NCBI GenBank assembly: GCA_964520425.1 | Contig: CAZFMX010000065.1 | Location: 1 to 18,733, forward strand | Source: JAFGFY01 sp964520425 | Lineage (GTDB): Bacteria > Desulfobacterota > DSM-4660 > Desulfatiglandales > HGW-15 | Reading direction: 5' to 3' | DNA length: 18,733 nt | Shown here: piece after piece, positions 1-7,687 of the stretch | How positions within the stretch are numbered: the stretch's first letter is position 1 | Layout of the letters: each line of letters opens with the position of its first letter | The notes under the pieces: generated by a model | Seen by the model: only the letters and a program-made list of their open reading frames with translations | What the model was told of the DNA's origin: nothing | Databases searched by the model: none | Made by a program: the position numbers and the translations under genes

Positions 1-463
1 CGTTTAAAAAGCACAATAGATAACTATCTTGCATAAGAAAATAAAAATTAAAAACAATTATTATTCACCCATTCATTATGGTCTAAAAAACGGAAATGAA
101 GGTATGTATCTTCAGTGAATTTACCGGGAGGTCAGCCAACTTAAAGTATATGAAAGGCGAGGGGACCGAATTTAATAAATTCATTCTATATGATAGCCGA
201 AAAGAAACCGAAGTGAGATTTTGGCTACTTCAAACGGGGGTTTTGGTGGTGTTAAACAGCAGAAAATATATAGGTTTCTCTCAGTTTTTTAGGTAAACTT
301 GGTGTAGTTCTGGTGTATAACTTTAAAGTCTAAAAATGTATAATTTGAATAGGTTATGGTGGAAGTGTATGAGAATCAAACTCACCCGGATCCAAAAAAT
401 AATAAGTACCTGCTGCACGGATTCAAAGGGGGCATGGGGGTCTCTTGCTTTGCTACCCCAGTG
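1..463. other. AT-rich left-edge region without a supported gene
   Basis: By eye this stretch, especially 1-350, is clearly richer in A and T than the rest of the window. The only ORF of note (96-296, +) has no ribosome binding site, no recognisable domain and low-complexity A/T codon use, so I do not call it. The stretch ends at the radA promoter. It contains a short tRNA-3'-end-like sequence, listed separately. The composition shift suggests a boundary with acquired or decayed DNA, but the window is cut at position 1 so this cannot be tested here. Confidence 0.5.
357..387 (-). other. tRNA 3'-end-like fragment (selC-like), possible attachment-site remnant
   Basis: Read on the minus strand this gives a 5-bp T-stem (GTGAG with CTCAT, one G-U pair) around the 7-nt loop TTTGATT. 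Then comes the 8-nt string ACACTTCC, one A, and CCA. The order T-arm, 8-nt acceptor strand ending CTTCC, discriminator, CCA is what the 3' end of a bacterial tRNA-Sec looks like. The loop has T where tRNAs normally have C56, and the discriminator is A rather than G. I find no matching 5' acceptor strand or UCA anticodon arm in the flanking 100 bases, so this is at most a fragment. Such fragments are typical of integration sites of islands that use tRNA genes. Confidence 0.3.
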
Positions 464-492
464 TTGACACAGATAGTTTGGCGTGGGATAAG
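464..492 (+). promoter_or_regulatory. Sigma70-type promoter of radA
   Basis: A perfect -35 box TTGACA (464-469) is followed by a 17-bp spacer and GATAAG (487-492, 4 of 6 matches to TATAAT). Transcription would start near 499 and leave a leader of about 40 nt before the radA ATG. Confidence 0.6.
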
Positions 493-539
493 ACGAGAGA
501 TGAAACCACTCTAGCATTGTGTCTCGGGGCTGAACGATC

Positions 540-1892
540 ATGGCGAAACAGGGAAAATTTGTGTTTGTCTGTCAGGGCTGCGGGTATCAGACGGCGAAAT
601 GGATGGGACGATGCACGGAGTGCGGGCAATGGAATTCCTTTGTTGAGGAGAGGTCGGAGCCCGCGGTCAAAACCGGACGAACACCTTCCACGGGCCATCC
701 CCGCAGGATTGACGAGATCTCCCTTGATCCGAAACTCCGGTTCAAAACCGGTATGATCGAGTTTGACCGCACCCTGGGCGGAGGCCTTGTCCCCGGCTCT
801 CTCGTGTTGATCGGCGGGGATCCCGGCATTGGAAAGTCCACCCTTCTTCTGCAAGCCATGGGTCGATTTGCCAGTGACGGATTGAAGACCCTCTATCTCT
901 CAGGAGAAGAATCCCCTCAGCAGATCAAGATTCGGGCCGATCGCCTTACCATTCATTCCAAAGACCTCTATGTCCTGGCCGGAACCAGCCTTGAAGATCT
1001 TTTCAAGAGGATCGATGAGCTGAAGCCTGATGTCTTTGTAGTGGACTCCATTCAATCCGTTTACACGGATGACCTCCCCTCAGCTCCCGGCAGTGTAGGT
1101 CAGGTGAGAGAGGTCTCTTCGCGAATCCTCAATTGGGCAAAAGAGACCAATACTCCCACCTTCCTCATCGGGCATGTGACCAAGGAAGGGGCCATTGCCG
1201 GCCCAAAGGTCCTGGAGCATCTGGTGGATACGGTCCTCTATCTTGAAGGAGACAGGAGTCACACATTCAGAATTCTGAGATCCGTCAAGAACCGGTATGG
1301 GGCCACGAACGAAATCGGCGTCTTTGAAATGAAGGAAGCCGGCCTGGAGGAGGTGGGGAATCCTTCACGCATCTTTATGGAGGGAAGGCCTGAAGGCGTC
1401 TCCGGTTCCGTGGTCATCCCGTGTCTTGAAGGGACCAGACCCGTATTGGTGGAAATACAAGCCCTTGTCAGCCCAAGCCCCCTGGGTATGCCCCGGCGGA
1501 CGGCCATTGGTGTAGACCATAACCGCATATCGCTTCTGGTGGCTGTGCTGGGAAAGCGGATGGGCATAGAGATGGGGGATCAGGATATCTTTGTCAACGT
1601 GGCGGGCGGGCTCAAAGTCGATGAACCGGCCGCGGACCTGGGTATGGTTTCTGCCCTCATCTCCAGTTTTTCGGACAGGCCGGTGGACGGCAATACCGTG
1701 ATCTTCGGGGAGGTGGGACTGGCAGGTGAAATTCGTGGGGTCAGCCAGCCTGAACTCAGAATAAAAGAAGCCAAAAAGCTCGGCTTCAAAAAATGCATTC
1801 TTTCCGAGAGCAACTTGAAGGCCCGCGCGGAGACGAATATGGAACTGGTAGGCATCAGTTCAGTCAAAGGCCTCATGGAGGTGCTTTTTTAG
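540..1892 (+). CDS. radA: DNA repair protein RadA
   Basis: 450 residues, close to the usual RadA/Sms length. RadA is a RecA-related, DnaB-like helicase that promotes branch migration during recombinational repair in the cytoplasm. In order: an N-terminal C4 zinc finger (Cys11, Cys14, Cys25, Cys28), Walker A GGDPGIGKST at 92-101, Walker B VFVVDS at 165-170, the RadA-specific KNRYG motif at 250-254, and a C-terminal Lon-protease-like domain without protease function (around 330-450, including NVAGGLKVDEPAADLG). The ATG at 540 gives the standard MAK start directly before the zinc finger. The ribosome binding site is weak. The gene has its own promoter and terminator and appears monocistronic. 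It is a housekeeping gene unrelated to the catabolic block that follows. Confidence 0.97.
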   Translation: MAKQGKFVFVCQGCGYQTAKWMGRCTECGQWNSFVEERSEPAVKTGRTPSTGHPRRIDEISLDPKLRFKTGMIEFDRTLGGGLVPGSLVLIGGDPGIGKSTLLLQAMGRFASDGLKTLYLSGEESPQQIKIRADRLTIHSKDLYVLAGTSLEDLFKRIDELKPDVFVVDSIQSVYTDDLPSAPGSVGQVREVSSRILNWAKETNTPTFLIGHVTKEGAIAGPKVLEHLVDTVLYLEGDRSHTFRILRSVKNRYGATNEIGVFEMKEAGLEEVGNPSRIFMEGRPEGVSGSVVIPCLEGTRPVLVEIQALVSPSPLGMPRRTAIGVDHNRISLLVAVLGKRMGIEMGDQDIFVNVAGGLKVDEPAADLGMVSALISSFSDRPVDGNTVIFGEVGLAGEIRGVSQPELRIKEAKKLGFKKCILSESNLKARAETNMELVGISSVKGLMEVLF

Positions 1893-1896
1893 AAGG

Positions 1897-1931
1897 AAGG
1901 GGGTCACCCCGTGGAGAGTGACCCCCCTTTT
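1897..1931 (+). terminator. Rho-independent terminator of radA
   Basis: Five bases after the radA stop codon there is a stem GGGGGTCAC / GTGACCCCC with a 10-nt loop. It is extended by AA/TT on the outside apart from one unpaired C, and followed by TTTT and further T-rich sequence. The converging minus-strand gene ends at 2060, so the stem may work in both directions, although the minus side lacks a clean T run. Confidence 0.85.
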
Positions 1932-2059
1932 CTGCTTTTATATGACTCCTTCAGGAATGAAAATCTAACCCCGTTATTCTTGAAAGAAACCTCATACACA
2001 CATTAATAGGATAACGGCGGCACCTGGTGCCATATGGCTCTCGAAGCTGCCATCATCTA

Positions 2060-3811
2060 CTATTTCCAGTCGTCGATCAGAATCCCTCTGCGGAGTCCGA
2101 AGTCCGTCACAAACCACGTGGTCTGGATCCCTCCGCCTGCAACCACAATCTGGATAGCCCCGGCATTAGAGAAAGGCTTGATGAGCGTTTCCGGGGACGC
2201 CTTTAGGAATGTCGCAAAAGGTTCCAGGCCTTGAAGCGCCATAGGCGTATATGCGGTCGTATTCACACCGTTACCCCAGTATGTTGAGGCGGCAACCTCC
2301 ACATTCTCAGACAGCCATTTACTCAGTTCGTCCTTTGTCTTGAAACCATGAACGTCTTTAAGGAGGCCGGCGACGGTTGGATCCATGACGATGGTCGCTG
2401 ACATGCCTGCAAGGGATCTCATGTAATCCCGGAACATCATGTGGGGTGGATGGTTGATCTGCGCTTCACCCACACTTGAAATATAGCTCCATCCAATGCC
2501 TATGGTGACCACATTGTCCGTAGGCTTATAGCCCTGCCGCACACTGAGGGACTCCCATCCCTCGGGTAGGGCTTCTTCGTTTTCAGCAATACACACGTTG
2601 TTGTATTGAAGGTTGCTTCCCAGGGTTGAATAGGCTCCTTCGTTCAGACGGAGGTCTCCCATGATTTTGCCTGCCAATGTGAAAACCCTGCCCAGTATTG
2701 AGTTGGCCTCGGCAAAGGGGCCCATGACATCAACGCCTGAATTCATGCCCAATTCTTTTCGGATCGGCCCATTCACAACGATCATGTTTGCCATGGAGCT
2801 TGTCGAATTGCCGAAAGACGGAGCCTGAGAGCAGATCGCGAGAATGGTCGGAAAGTATTCCGGTTTCGCGCCGGCCATAACCGCATAAACCGCAGCCTTT
2901 TCGACGATCATTTCACGGGAGCCATATTTACTCACCACCTCATCGGGCTGATGACTGGTTCCTTTGAGCATCGCTGAAACCCTCTCCTCTGTAGGAAGGA
3001 TGATCGGATTAAAGTCGGTCCACTCTCTGTCTTTAAACAGGCGCCGCAGGTTGTCCTCAGTATCCGGCTTCAGAACCCTCGGCTCGGGAGTCCCCCCTGG
3101 AGGCACTCCCTCTTTCTTTTCTTCGTCAGTACGAGGCTTTGTTAGGGCATCTATAATCGCCTGCATCATGGGCTTGTTGCTTAAAAGATCATTTCCTTCA
3201 ACATAACTCTTGTGTACTGACCTGGGTTGACCAGCAACGGGAAAGGGAAAGGCGACATACCGGATTGGCATGCCGTTGGAGTATTTCAGTTCATAGTCTT
3301 TGAATTTTACAACATTGATGCCGGAAGAACCTACTGTAGGTATTCCTTCAAGTTCAAGACTTCTTGCAAATCGGCTCACGGCCGATACGCAGCCGTGTCA
3401 ACCACCGATCCCAATGACGACCCCACCGGCTTTTTTGGATATAATCTCATTCCGAAGAGCCGCATCATCGCCCATCCAGCCGCCGCTTGCCCTTCTTATC
3501 TCTACATTGACCGACGACATGTTCCTGGAAAACCAGTCCTTCATCTCCTCGAACACGCTGTAGCCGGCTTTAGGCCCGCCCCACTGAAGGTCCACCAGGT
3601 AAATCGTTTTTCCTTCCAGGGTACCGCTACGCGGCGCGAGCGGAACCCGTTCCGTCATGTTGCTCGAAATCGCCGGATTCAAAACAGTAATCAAGCGCTC
3701 GTCGCAGATCTTTTCTGTATCTGCCGGCTCTGTTGTGCACGACATTACTCCGACTGAAATCAGGGCAACCAACATAAACAGAAAGCTGTCAAACAGAATC
3801 TTCTTCTTCAT
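2060..3811 (-). CDS. UGSC-family selenoprotein lipoprotein (in-frame UGA read as Sec)
   Basis: Two collinear ORFs, 3811-3398 and the open frame continuing to 2060, lie in the same frame separated only by the TGA at 3398-3400. Read through, they give 583 residues. Residues 1-25 form a lipoprotein signal (MKKK, hydrophobic core, lipobox VMSC with Cys25). Residues about 70-165 match my memory of the UGSC (seleno)protein domain, whose redox motif has Sec or Cys first. Here GIGG is followed by Sec138-His-Gly-Cys141, and the family-typical LELEGIPTV comes 17 residues later. Residues about 290-583 form a second conserved region (around MAGAKPEYFPTILAI and IVVNGPIRKELGMNSG) that I recall with UGSC domains, so this may be a fusion. 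The start has a strong GAGGAGG site. The GTG at 3379, where gene callers would restart, lies inside the domain and lacks a signal peptide. The function of the family is unknown. A redox role at the membrane is inference. The alternative is a Cys-to-stop pseudogene, less likely because both halves are intact. Confidence 0.78.
3372..3397 (-). promoter_or_regulatory. Candidate bacterial SECIS hairpin after the Sec UGA
   Basis: Immediately 3' of the UGA the minus strand can fold in two overlapping ways. One is a perfect 6-bp stem CACGGC (3397-3392) with GCCGTG (3382-3377) and a 9-nt loop. The other is CGGCT (3395-3391) with AGCCG (3376-3372), continued by a bulged G and three more pairs, with a 7-nt loop containing GG. 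Bacterial SECIS loops usually lie somewhat further from the UGA than either fold gives, so this is a candidate only. Confidence 0.4.
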
Positions 3812-3946
3812 ATCTTCCTCCTCAATTGGTGATCATGTGGTGTCAAATAGCCCCATTAAGTTAATAAGTTAAGGGCATCCCTAGGTCTATTGGACCTCCT
3901 TTTTTTGGCGAGGTGAGGTGATAGGATATGACTTATACGGGATTCA

Positions 3947-3975
3947 AATGTATTGGATTTGTCATTGTATGTCAA
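3947..3975 (-). promoter_or_regulatory. Candidate sigma70 promoter for the selenoprotein gene
   Basis: On the minus strand a perfect TTGACA (3975-3970) is followed by 17 bp and TACATT (3952-3947, 4 of 6). Transcription would start near 3940 and give a leader of about 130 nt before the start at 3811. It is back to back with a plus-strand promoter about 50 bp away. Confidence 0.5.
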
Positions 3976-4025
3976 TCAGAAGTCAGATGCAAAACAAACC
4001 ATTTAAATCCTTCACCCCTTCACCC

Positions 4026-4053
4026 TTGACAGAAATTGGATGATTCATATATC
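4026..4053 (+). promoter_or_regulatory. Candidate sigma70 promoter toward the TIGR04076-like gene
   Basis: TTGACA (4026-4031), a 16-bp spacer and TATATC (4048-4053, 4 of 6). A transcript from here would run through the inverted-repeat element at 4203-4368 before reaching the coding region at 4393. Confidence 0.4.
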
Positions 4054-4202
4054 TACAAGGAGTACTACACAAAGACGCGTGATTGATGAAGCACCTTCCC
4101 TAATCCATTCCATTCAAGATATGCCCCATGTGTTTTTGCAGAGAAACCGACTGAAATAGATAAAGCAGGAAGGGGCGGGATGGTAAGATCTATCAAAGAA
4201 AA

Positions 4203-4368
4203 CGAGACCTTTGAAAAATGCTCAATTTTGGTCAAGGTCAATGAAGGCGAAAATTGCAACCCTCCCGATCTTCATCGGGACAGCCAGGAATACCTTGAGT
4301 ATTTCGAGGATTAGAATTTGAGCCTGACGCCGAGATTGGGCAAAAGGGGGCATTTTTCAAAGGTCTCG
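4203..4368. mobile_element. MITE-like 166-bp element with perfect 19-bp terminal inverted repeats
   Basis: CGAGACCTTTGAAAAATGC at 4203-4221 is repeated as its exact reverse complement at 4350-4368. Between them lies 128 bp with an internal hairpin near the centre (TCCCGAT CTTC ATCGGGA, 4263-4280) and a short palindrome AATACCTTGAGTATT (4290-4304). Both outer edges are followed by AAAA, which could be a 4-bp target duplication. There is no transposase. A 44-codon ORF (4180-4314) overlaps the left arm and is probably a by-product. The shape fits a non-autonomous miniature inverted-repeat element. Confidence 0.6.
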
Positions 4369-4392
4369 AAAACCACACGGAGGATACAATCC

Positions 4393-5052
4393 TTGCCATT
4401 TAAAGTGAAATGCACACTGGTATCGTTTATTGGCGACCCCGAAAGGTTCCCCTGCCACTTCGACTACCACATCGGCGAGTCGTTCACCTACGATGGTGCG
4501 AAATTCGACGGTCGGATCTGTAACGGATTATTAAGGAACATGGTGGGGGTCATTTGGGATACGGTTTTTTACGGGTATGGTGACGAAAATCGTTTCCTCT
4601 ACCTTTACACCGGACTAAGTGCCAGAGACCCCGGCATGAAACAATACGACGGTATTGGTTTCCACCCCTTAAAGGAGGCGCCAAAGGGGGCTGATCCCGA
4701 ACATCTGGCAGCCATTCCGGCCGAACTGCCAAAAGCCCTAATCCGCAAATCCAGGCGTTTCATATGTGAAGATACGAGGACCGGGGCCTGTTTTGAGTGT
4801 AAGCCTATTGGATTGGCGGATGGCGGAGATATGCTGACCCATTACAATAGGGAGATGAGTATACTGGAGAAGATTAAAACTAAACCCGGAATGACGGTCG
4901 ATGAAATCCTTGACCAATTCACTCAATGGGAACGAGAAGAAATCTATCCGCCTATCTATCCGCTGAATGTATCTCTAATGCTGGGCGAAATGGCCACAGT
5001 CGATTATATCGAAATGCGGGATGGCAAGGCCTATCCGAAGAACATACCTTAA
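4393..5052 (+). CDS. Uncharacterised protein, TIGR04076-like N-terminal domain
   Basis: 219 residues from the TTG at 4393. I chose this start because GGAGG at 4379-4383 lies 9 nt upstream. The frame is open back to 4315, but those extra codons lie in the inverted-repeat element and look non-coding. The N-terminal 100 residues (KVKCTLVSFIGD, GESFTYDGAKFDGRICNGLL, then a hydrophobic segment) resemble the small TIGR04076 family of unknown function. The match is from memory. The C-terminal half (about 120-219) has no domain I recognise and contains two closely spaced cysteines (GACFEC). No signal peptide or membrane segment is evident, so it is probably cytoplasmic. It is divergent from the selenoprotein gene and convergent with the decarboxylase block. 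It may respond to the same signals as its neighbours, but nothing proves this. Confidence 0.65.
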   Translation: MPFKVKCTLVSFIGDPERFPCHFDYHIGESFTYDGAKFDGRICNGLLRNMVGVIWDTVFYGYGDENRFLYLYTGLSARDPGMKQYDGIGFHPLKEAPKGADPEHLAAIPAELPKALIRKSRRFICEDTRTGACFECKPIGLADGGDMLTHYNREMSILEKIKTKPGMTVDEILDQFTQWEREEIYPPIYPLNVSLMLGEMATVDYIEMRDGKAYPKNIP

Positions 5053-5095
5053 GAAATATCAGGGCGTTCTATAAGCTGTTCCATATCCCGGCTGT

Positions 5096-6472
5096 TCAGG
5101 AATCTGATATGGCGGCGTAAGGACTTTCCCGGCTTGGCACCCATCGGACGAATAAAATGGCACTCAAAGCAAACAAGGCAGGGAGCACACCGGAAAGCAA
5201 AACCTGCCATGGCTGCCATTGCATGGACAAGAGCATTCCAGCGAGAATCGGCCCGGCGATGGAACCGATCCTCCCGATGCCCAGCGCCCATCCCACTCCG
5301 GTGGATCGTATAGAGGTTGGATAGAAGTTTGCAGCCAGCACGTTAAGACCTGCCTGAGCACCGATGACCAGGAAACCCAGCAGAAATGCCAGTATGATGA
5401 CCAGCGGCCAGGAATGAGCCACCATGGCCATCGCAGCAATAAACAGACCGCATAAACCGAACTCTGCAAGCAGGATTCTGTAAGGCCCCCCGAATTTTAT
5501 CAAAAAGCCTTCGGTCAAAGTCCCTAAGATGCCTCCCAGACTGAATAATGAGGTCGCCGTCACTCCGTCGGAAACGGACATGCCTGATGCTCTTAGGAGC
5601 GCGGGTAGCCAATTGACGATCACATACATGAGAAGCAGGTTCATGAAGTTGGGGATCCATAGCAGGAAAGTCCCAACAGCCCGACCCTCTGTAAAAAGAT
5701 ATTTTACAGATACACCTCTAGACACGGCTACAGGAGCGGCAAAGGAGGATTGATCCGTCTCGGCTTCTATTCCCGGCGCAATCTGCGCCATGAGTTTGGC
5801 TATCTTTTGGGGGTTGTCTCCTCTCTGAGACAGGAATCGAACCGATTCAGGGAGCAGCAGGATGAGCAGGAGGGAAACAAGGAATGGCAGAACCCCGCCA
5901 ATGTAAAATACGGATTGCCATCCCCAGACAGGAAGTAAAGCCGAGCTGAGCATTCCGCAAACAAAACCTCCCACCGGCAATCCACAGAAAAGGACCGCCA
6001 CGAGGACAGCCATAAGGCGTTTGGGTACATATTCGGAAGAAAGAGCGACAACATTCGGCAAAGCACCGCCGAGTCCCAGTCCTGTCAAAAACCTGAAAAT
6101 CAACAATTGGTTGAACGAGGTCGAAAACGCCGTCAAAATGGAAAATACGGCAAGCGCCAGAGTAGAGAATATAATCGGCCACTTGCGTCCCCAACGATCT
6201 GCGATCGGGCCTGCGAACATAGCGGCGATCATCAGGCCTATCAGACTGGCGGAGAAAATGGGACCAAAGGTATTGACAGGTATATCAGTACTCTCAGCGA
6301 TGGGAGTAGCAAGAAATCCGATTGTCTGGGCATCAAAGCCGTCAAAAAAAAGTACCAGCCCCCCCAGGATTATCGTGCGAATCTGGAAACGGCTCATAGG
6401 CCGATTGTCGATAATATCACTTATTTTTGAAATCTGCGGTGGATCATTCAAAGTCGAGGCGGTCAATGCCAT
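5096..6472 (-). CDS. MFS permease, aromatic acid:H+ symporter (AAHS) type
   Basis: 458 residues with about 12 hydrophobic segments. The N-terminal membrane segment carries DGFDAQT (Asp44, Asp47), the acidic signature of AAHS carriers such as PcaK, BenK and MhpT. The loop between segments 2 and 3 has GPIADRWGRK, the MFS motif A, and LLPESVRFLSQRGD begins the central loop as in this family. AAHS proteins import benzoate-like or hydroxylated aromatic acids with protons across the inner membrane. I moved the start from the upstream ATG at 6580 to the ATG at 6472, which has GGGAG 7 nt upstream. The longer version would overlap the decarboxylase gene and add a non-membrane extension without a ribosome site. 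It is the last gene of the long minus-strand block and follows a LigW-like decarboxylase by 82 bp, so the pair probably handles the same aromatic acid. Confidence 0.88.
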   Translation of the reverse strand: MALTASTLNDPPQISKISDIIDNRPMSRFQIRTIILGGLVLFFDGFDAQTIGFLATPIAESTDIPVNTFGPIFSASLIGLMIAAMFAGPIADRWGRKWPIIFSTLALAVFSILTAFSTSFNQLLIFRFLTGLGLGGALPNVVALSSEYVPKRLMAVLVAVLFCGLPVGGFVCGMLSSALLPVWGWQSVFYIGGVLPFLVSLLLILLLPESVRFLSQRGDNPQKIAKLMAQIAPGIEAETDQSSFAAPVAVSRGVSVKYLFTEGRAVGTFLLWIPNFMNLLLMYVIVNWLPALLRASGMSVSDGVTATSLFSLGGILGTLTEGFLIKFGGPYRILLAEFGLCGLFIAAMAMVAHSWPLVIILAFLLGFLVIGAQAGLNVLAANFYPTSIRSTGVGWALGIGRIGSIAGPILAGMLLSMQWQPWQVLLSGVLPALFALSAILFVRWVPSRESPYAAISDS

Positions 6473-6554
6473 TGGATTACTCCCATTGGGAAATCTGAAG
6501 CATTGTTTCTTAAACCATAGAGGCTGAGAATAATATGCGACTATCTCAGGAGAT

Positions 6555-7622
6555 CTATAGCGAAAACACTTTCTCTGCATTCTTTTGAAACAGTTTTTTC
6601 TTATTGGCGGCGTTGATTGGAAAATTATCCGTCATGATGACCTCTTCGACGCGATATTGATACGGATAATCCATTGCATAGAGTACACGATCCATACCGA
6701 GAACCGACTGAGCCATGGTAATGGCCGGAGCCCAGGGCATCCCGCTCGTCGTAATATAGAAATTTCGTTTCATGTAATCGCTCGGTAGCATCTTAAGCTT
6801 CGGCATGAATGCCTGCCGGTTGTACTCCTGCATGTAATCGATCCGGTAAAGCCAGTAGGGAAGTCCTTCCCCCCCGTGTCCGATAACGATTTTCAAGTTG
6901 GGGAAGCGATCCAATGCTCCACTCACGATAATGCCCAGGGAATGCAGGGCAACCTCCACCCCAAAACCCATGATTGCCGTATCCAGTCCGCGCCTTACAA
7001 AGGGCATGACCATATCCGGAGACGGGGTTTGAGGATGGATGTAAATGGGGGCGTTCAAAGACTCGGCGGCTTCAAAGATCTCCCAGAACTTTGGGTCGTC
7101 GAGATATTCTCCCATTGTGTGGGAGTTAATAACGGCTCCTTTGAGACCCAGCTTCATCCCTCTTTCAAGTTCTTTTACCGCGGCTGCAGGATCCTGAGGA
7201 GCGACAGCGGCGAGACCTGCAAATCGCCTGGGATATTTACGGATCGCTTCCACTAATTGGTCATTGCTGTCCGCGGCCAAGGATTTTGCCTTGCCTTTAC
7301 TGAAAACCTGTACACCCGGAGCCGTCAACAACAGAAGCTGTACGTCAATTCCCGTTGCATCCATGTCCCTGATGCGGTTCTCACCCATATCGAGAAGCCG
7401 GTCAATGAGTATTCCTCCCTTTTCAATAAAAACCCCCCACAAGGATAGGAAACCGGCATCACCCGCTTTTTTAGCGATCAGGTCGCGAAATCCCTGCATG
7501 AGTTCGGGAGTAGCCCAGGCCTCTTCCGTTGCAATCCTCTTATACGGTGCTTTAGTCGGAGGCTTCATCGGCTTCTTGGGATCTGTCATGGGTATCCCGA
7601 CACCTGCAAATTTCTTCTTCAT
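6555..7622 (-). CDS. LigW-like amidohydrolase-superfamily decarboxylase
   Basis: 355 residues of the ACMSD-like branch, which removes carboxyl groups non-oxidatively from hydroxylated aromatic acids using a divalent metal. It resembles 5-carboxyvanillate decarboxylase LigW along its length as I recall it: RIATEEAW near 29-36, RLLDMGENRIRDMDATGID at 75-93, YIHP with His196, IGHGGEGLPYWLYRID with His249 and Arg260, YAMDYPYQY with Asp318, and a KNAEK C-terminus. The glutamate of EEAW, His196 and Asp318 correspond to the metal ligands, and His249 and Arg260 to active-site residues. The N-terminal 25 residues are proline- and lysine-rich and may be an extension. The ATG at residue 12 is an alternative start. 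No signal peptide, so cytoplasmic. LigW acts in aerobic lignin degradation, so in an anaerobe the substrate is probably another ortho-hydroxylated aromatic acid. Gamma-resorcylate or dihydroxybenzoate decarboxylase activity is possible. Confidence 0.85.
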   Translation of the reverse strand: MKKKFAGVGIPMTDPKKPMKPPTKAPYKRIATEEAWATPELMQGFRDLIAKKAGDAGFLSLWGVFIEKGGILIDRLLDMGENRIRDMDATGIDVQLLLLTAPGVQVFSKGKAKSLAADSNDQLVEAIRKYPRRFAGLAAVAPQDPAAAVKELERGMKLGLKGAVINSHTMGEYLDDPKFWEIFEAAESLNAPIYIHPQTPSPDMVMPFVRRGLDTAIMGFGVEVALHSLGIIVSGALDRFPNLKIVIGHGGEGLPYWLYRIDYMQEYNRQAFMPKLKMLPSDYMKRNFYITTSGMPWAPAITMAQSVLGMDRVLYAMDYPYQYRVEEVIMTDNFPINAANKKKLFQKNAEKVFSL

Positions 7623-7687
7623 ACTCGTCCCGCCTTTCCTATTTATTTTGCTTTTTATTCCTCCAAACCCTATACACCTGATGTCTA

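Noticed and set aside
96..296. 66-codon ORF in the AT-rich left edge
   Set aside because: No ribosome binding site, no recognisable domain, and composition like the surrounding non-coding DNA.
2019..2031. GGCACCTGGTGCC palindrome downstream of the selenoprotein gene
   Set aside because: It looks like a terminator stem, but the loop is too small for the full stem and no T run follows on the minus strand.
2060..3379. Separate GTG-started gene for the C-terminal part of the selenoprotein
   Set aside because: The GTG lies inside a conserved domain just after the TGA, has no ribosome site, and would lack the signal peptide. Read-through explains both halves better.
3883..3906. Short stem AGGTC/GACCT followed by a T run on the plus strand
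   Set aside because: It resembles a terminator, but there is no plus-strand gene upstream for it to end and the stem is only 5 bp.
4180..4314. 44-codon ORF with an upstream GGAAGG
   Set aside because: Most of it lies inside the inverted-repeat element, so its open frame is probably accidental.
4550..4732. Minus-strand ORF containing PPLAPPLRGG
   Set aside because: This peptide often appears when extragenic repeats are translated, but here it is the antisense of the TIGR04076-like coding sequence.
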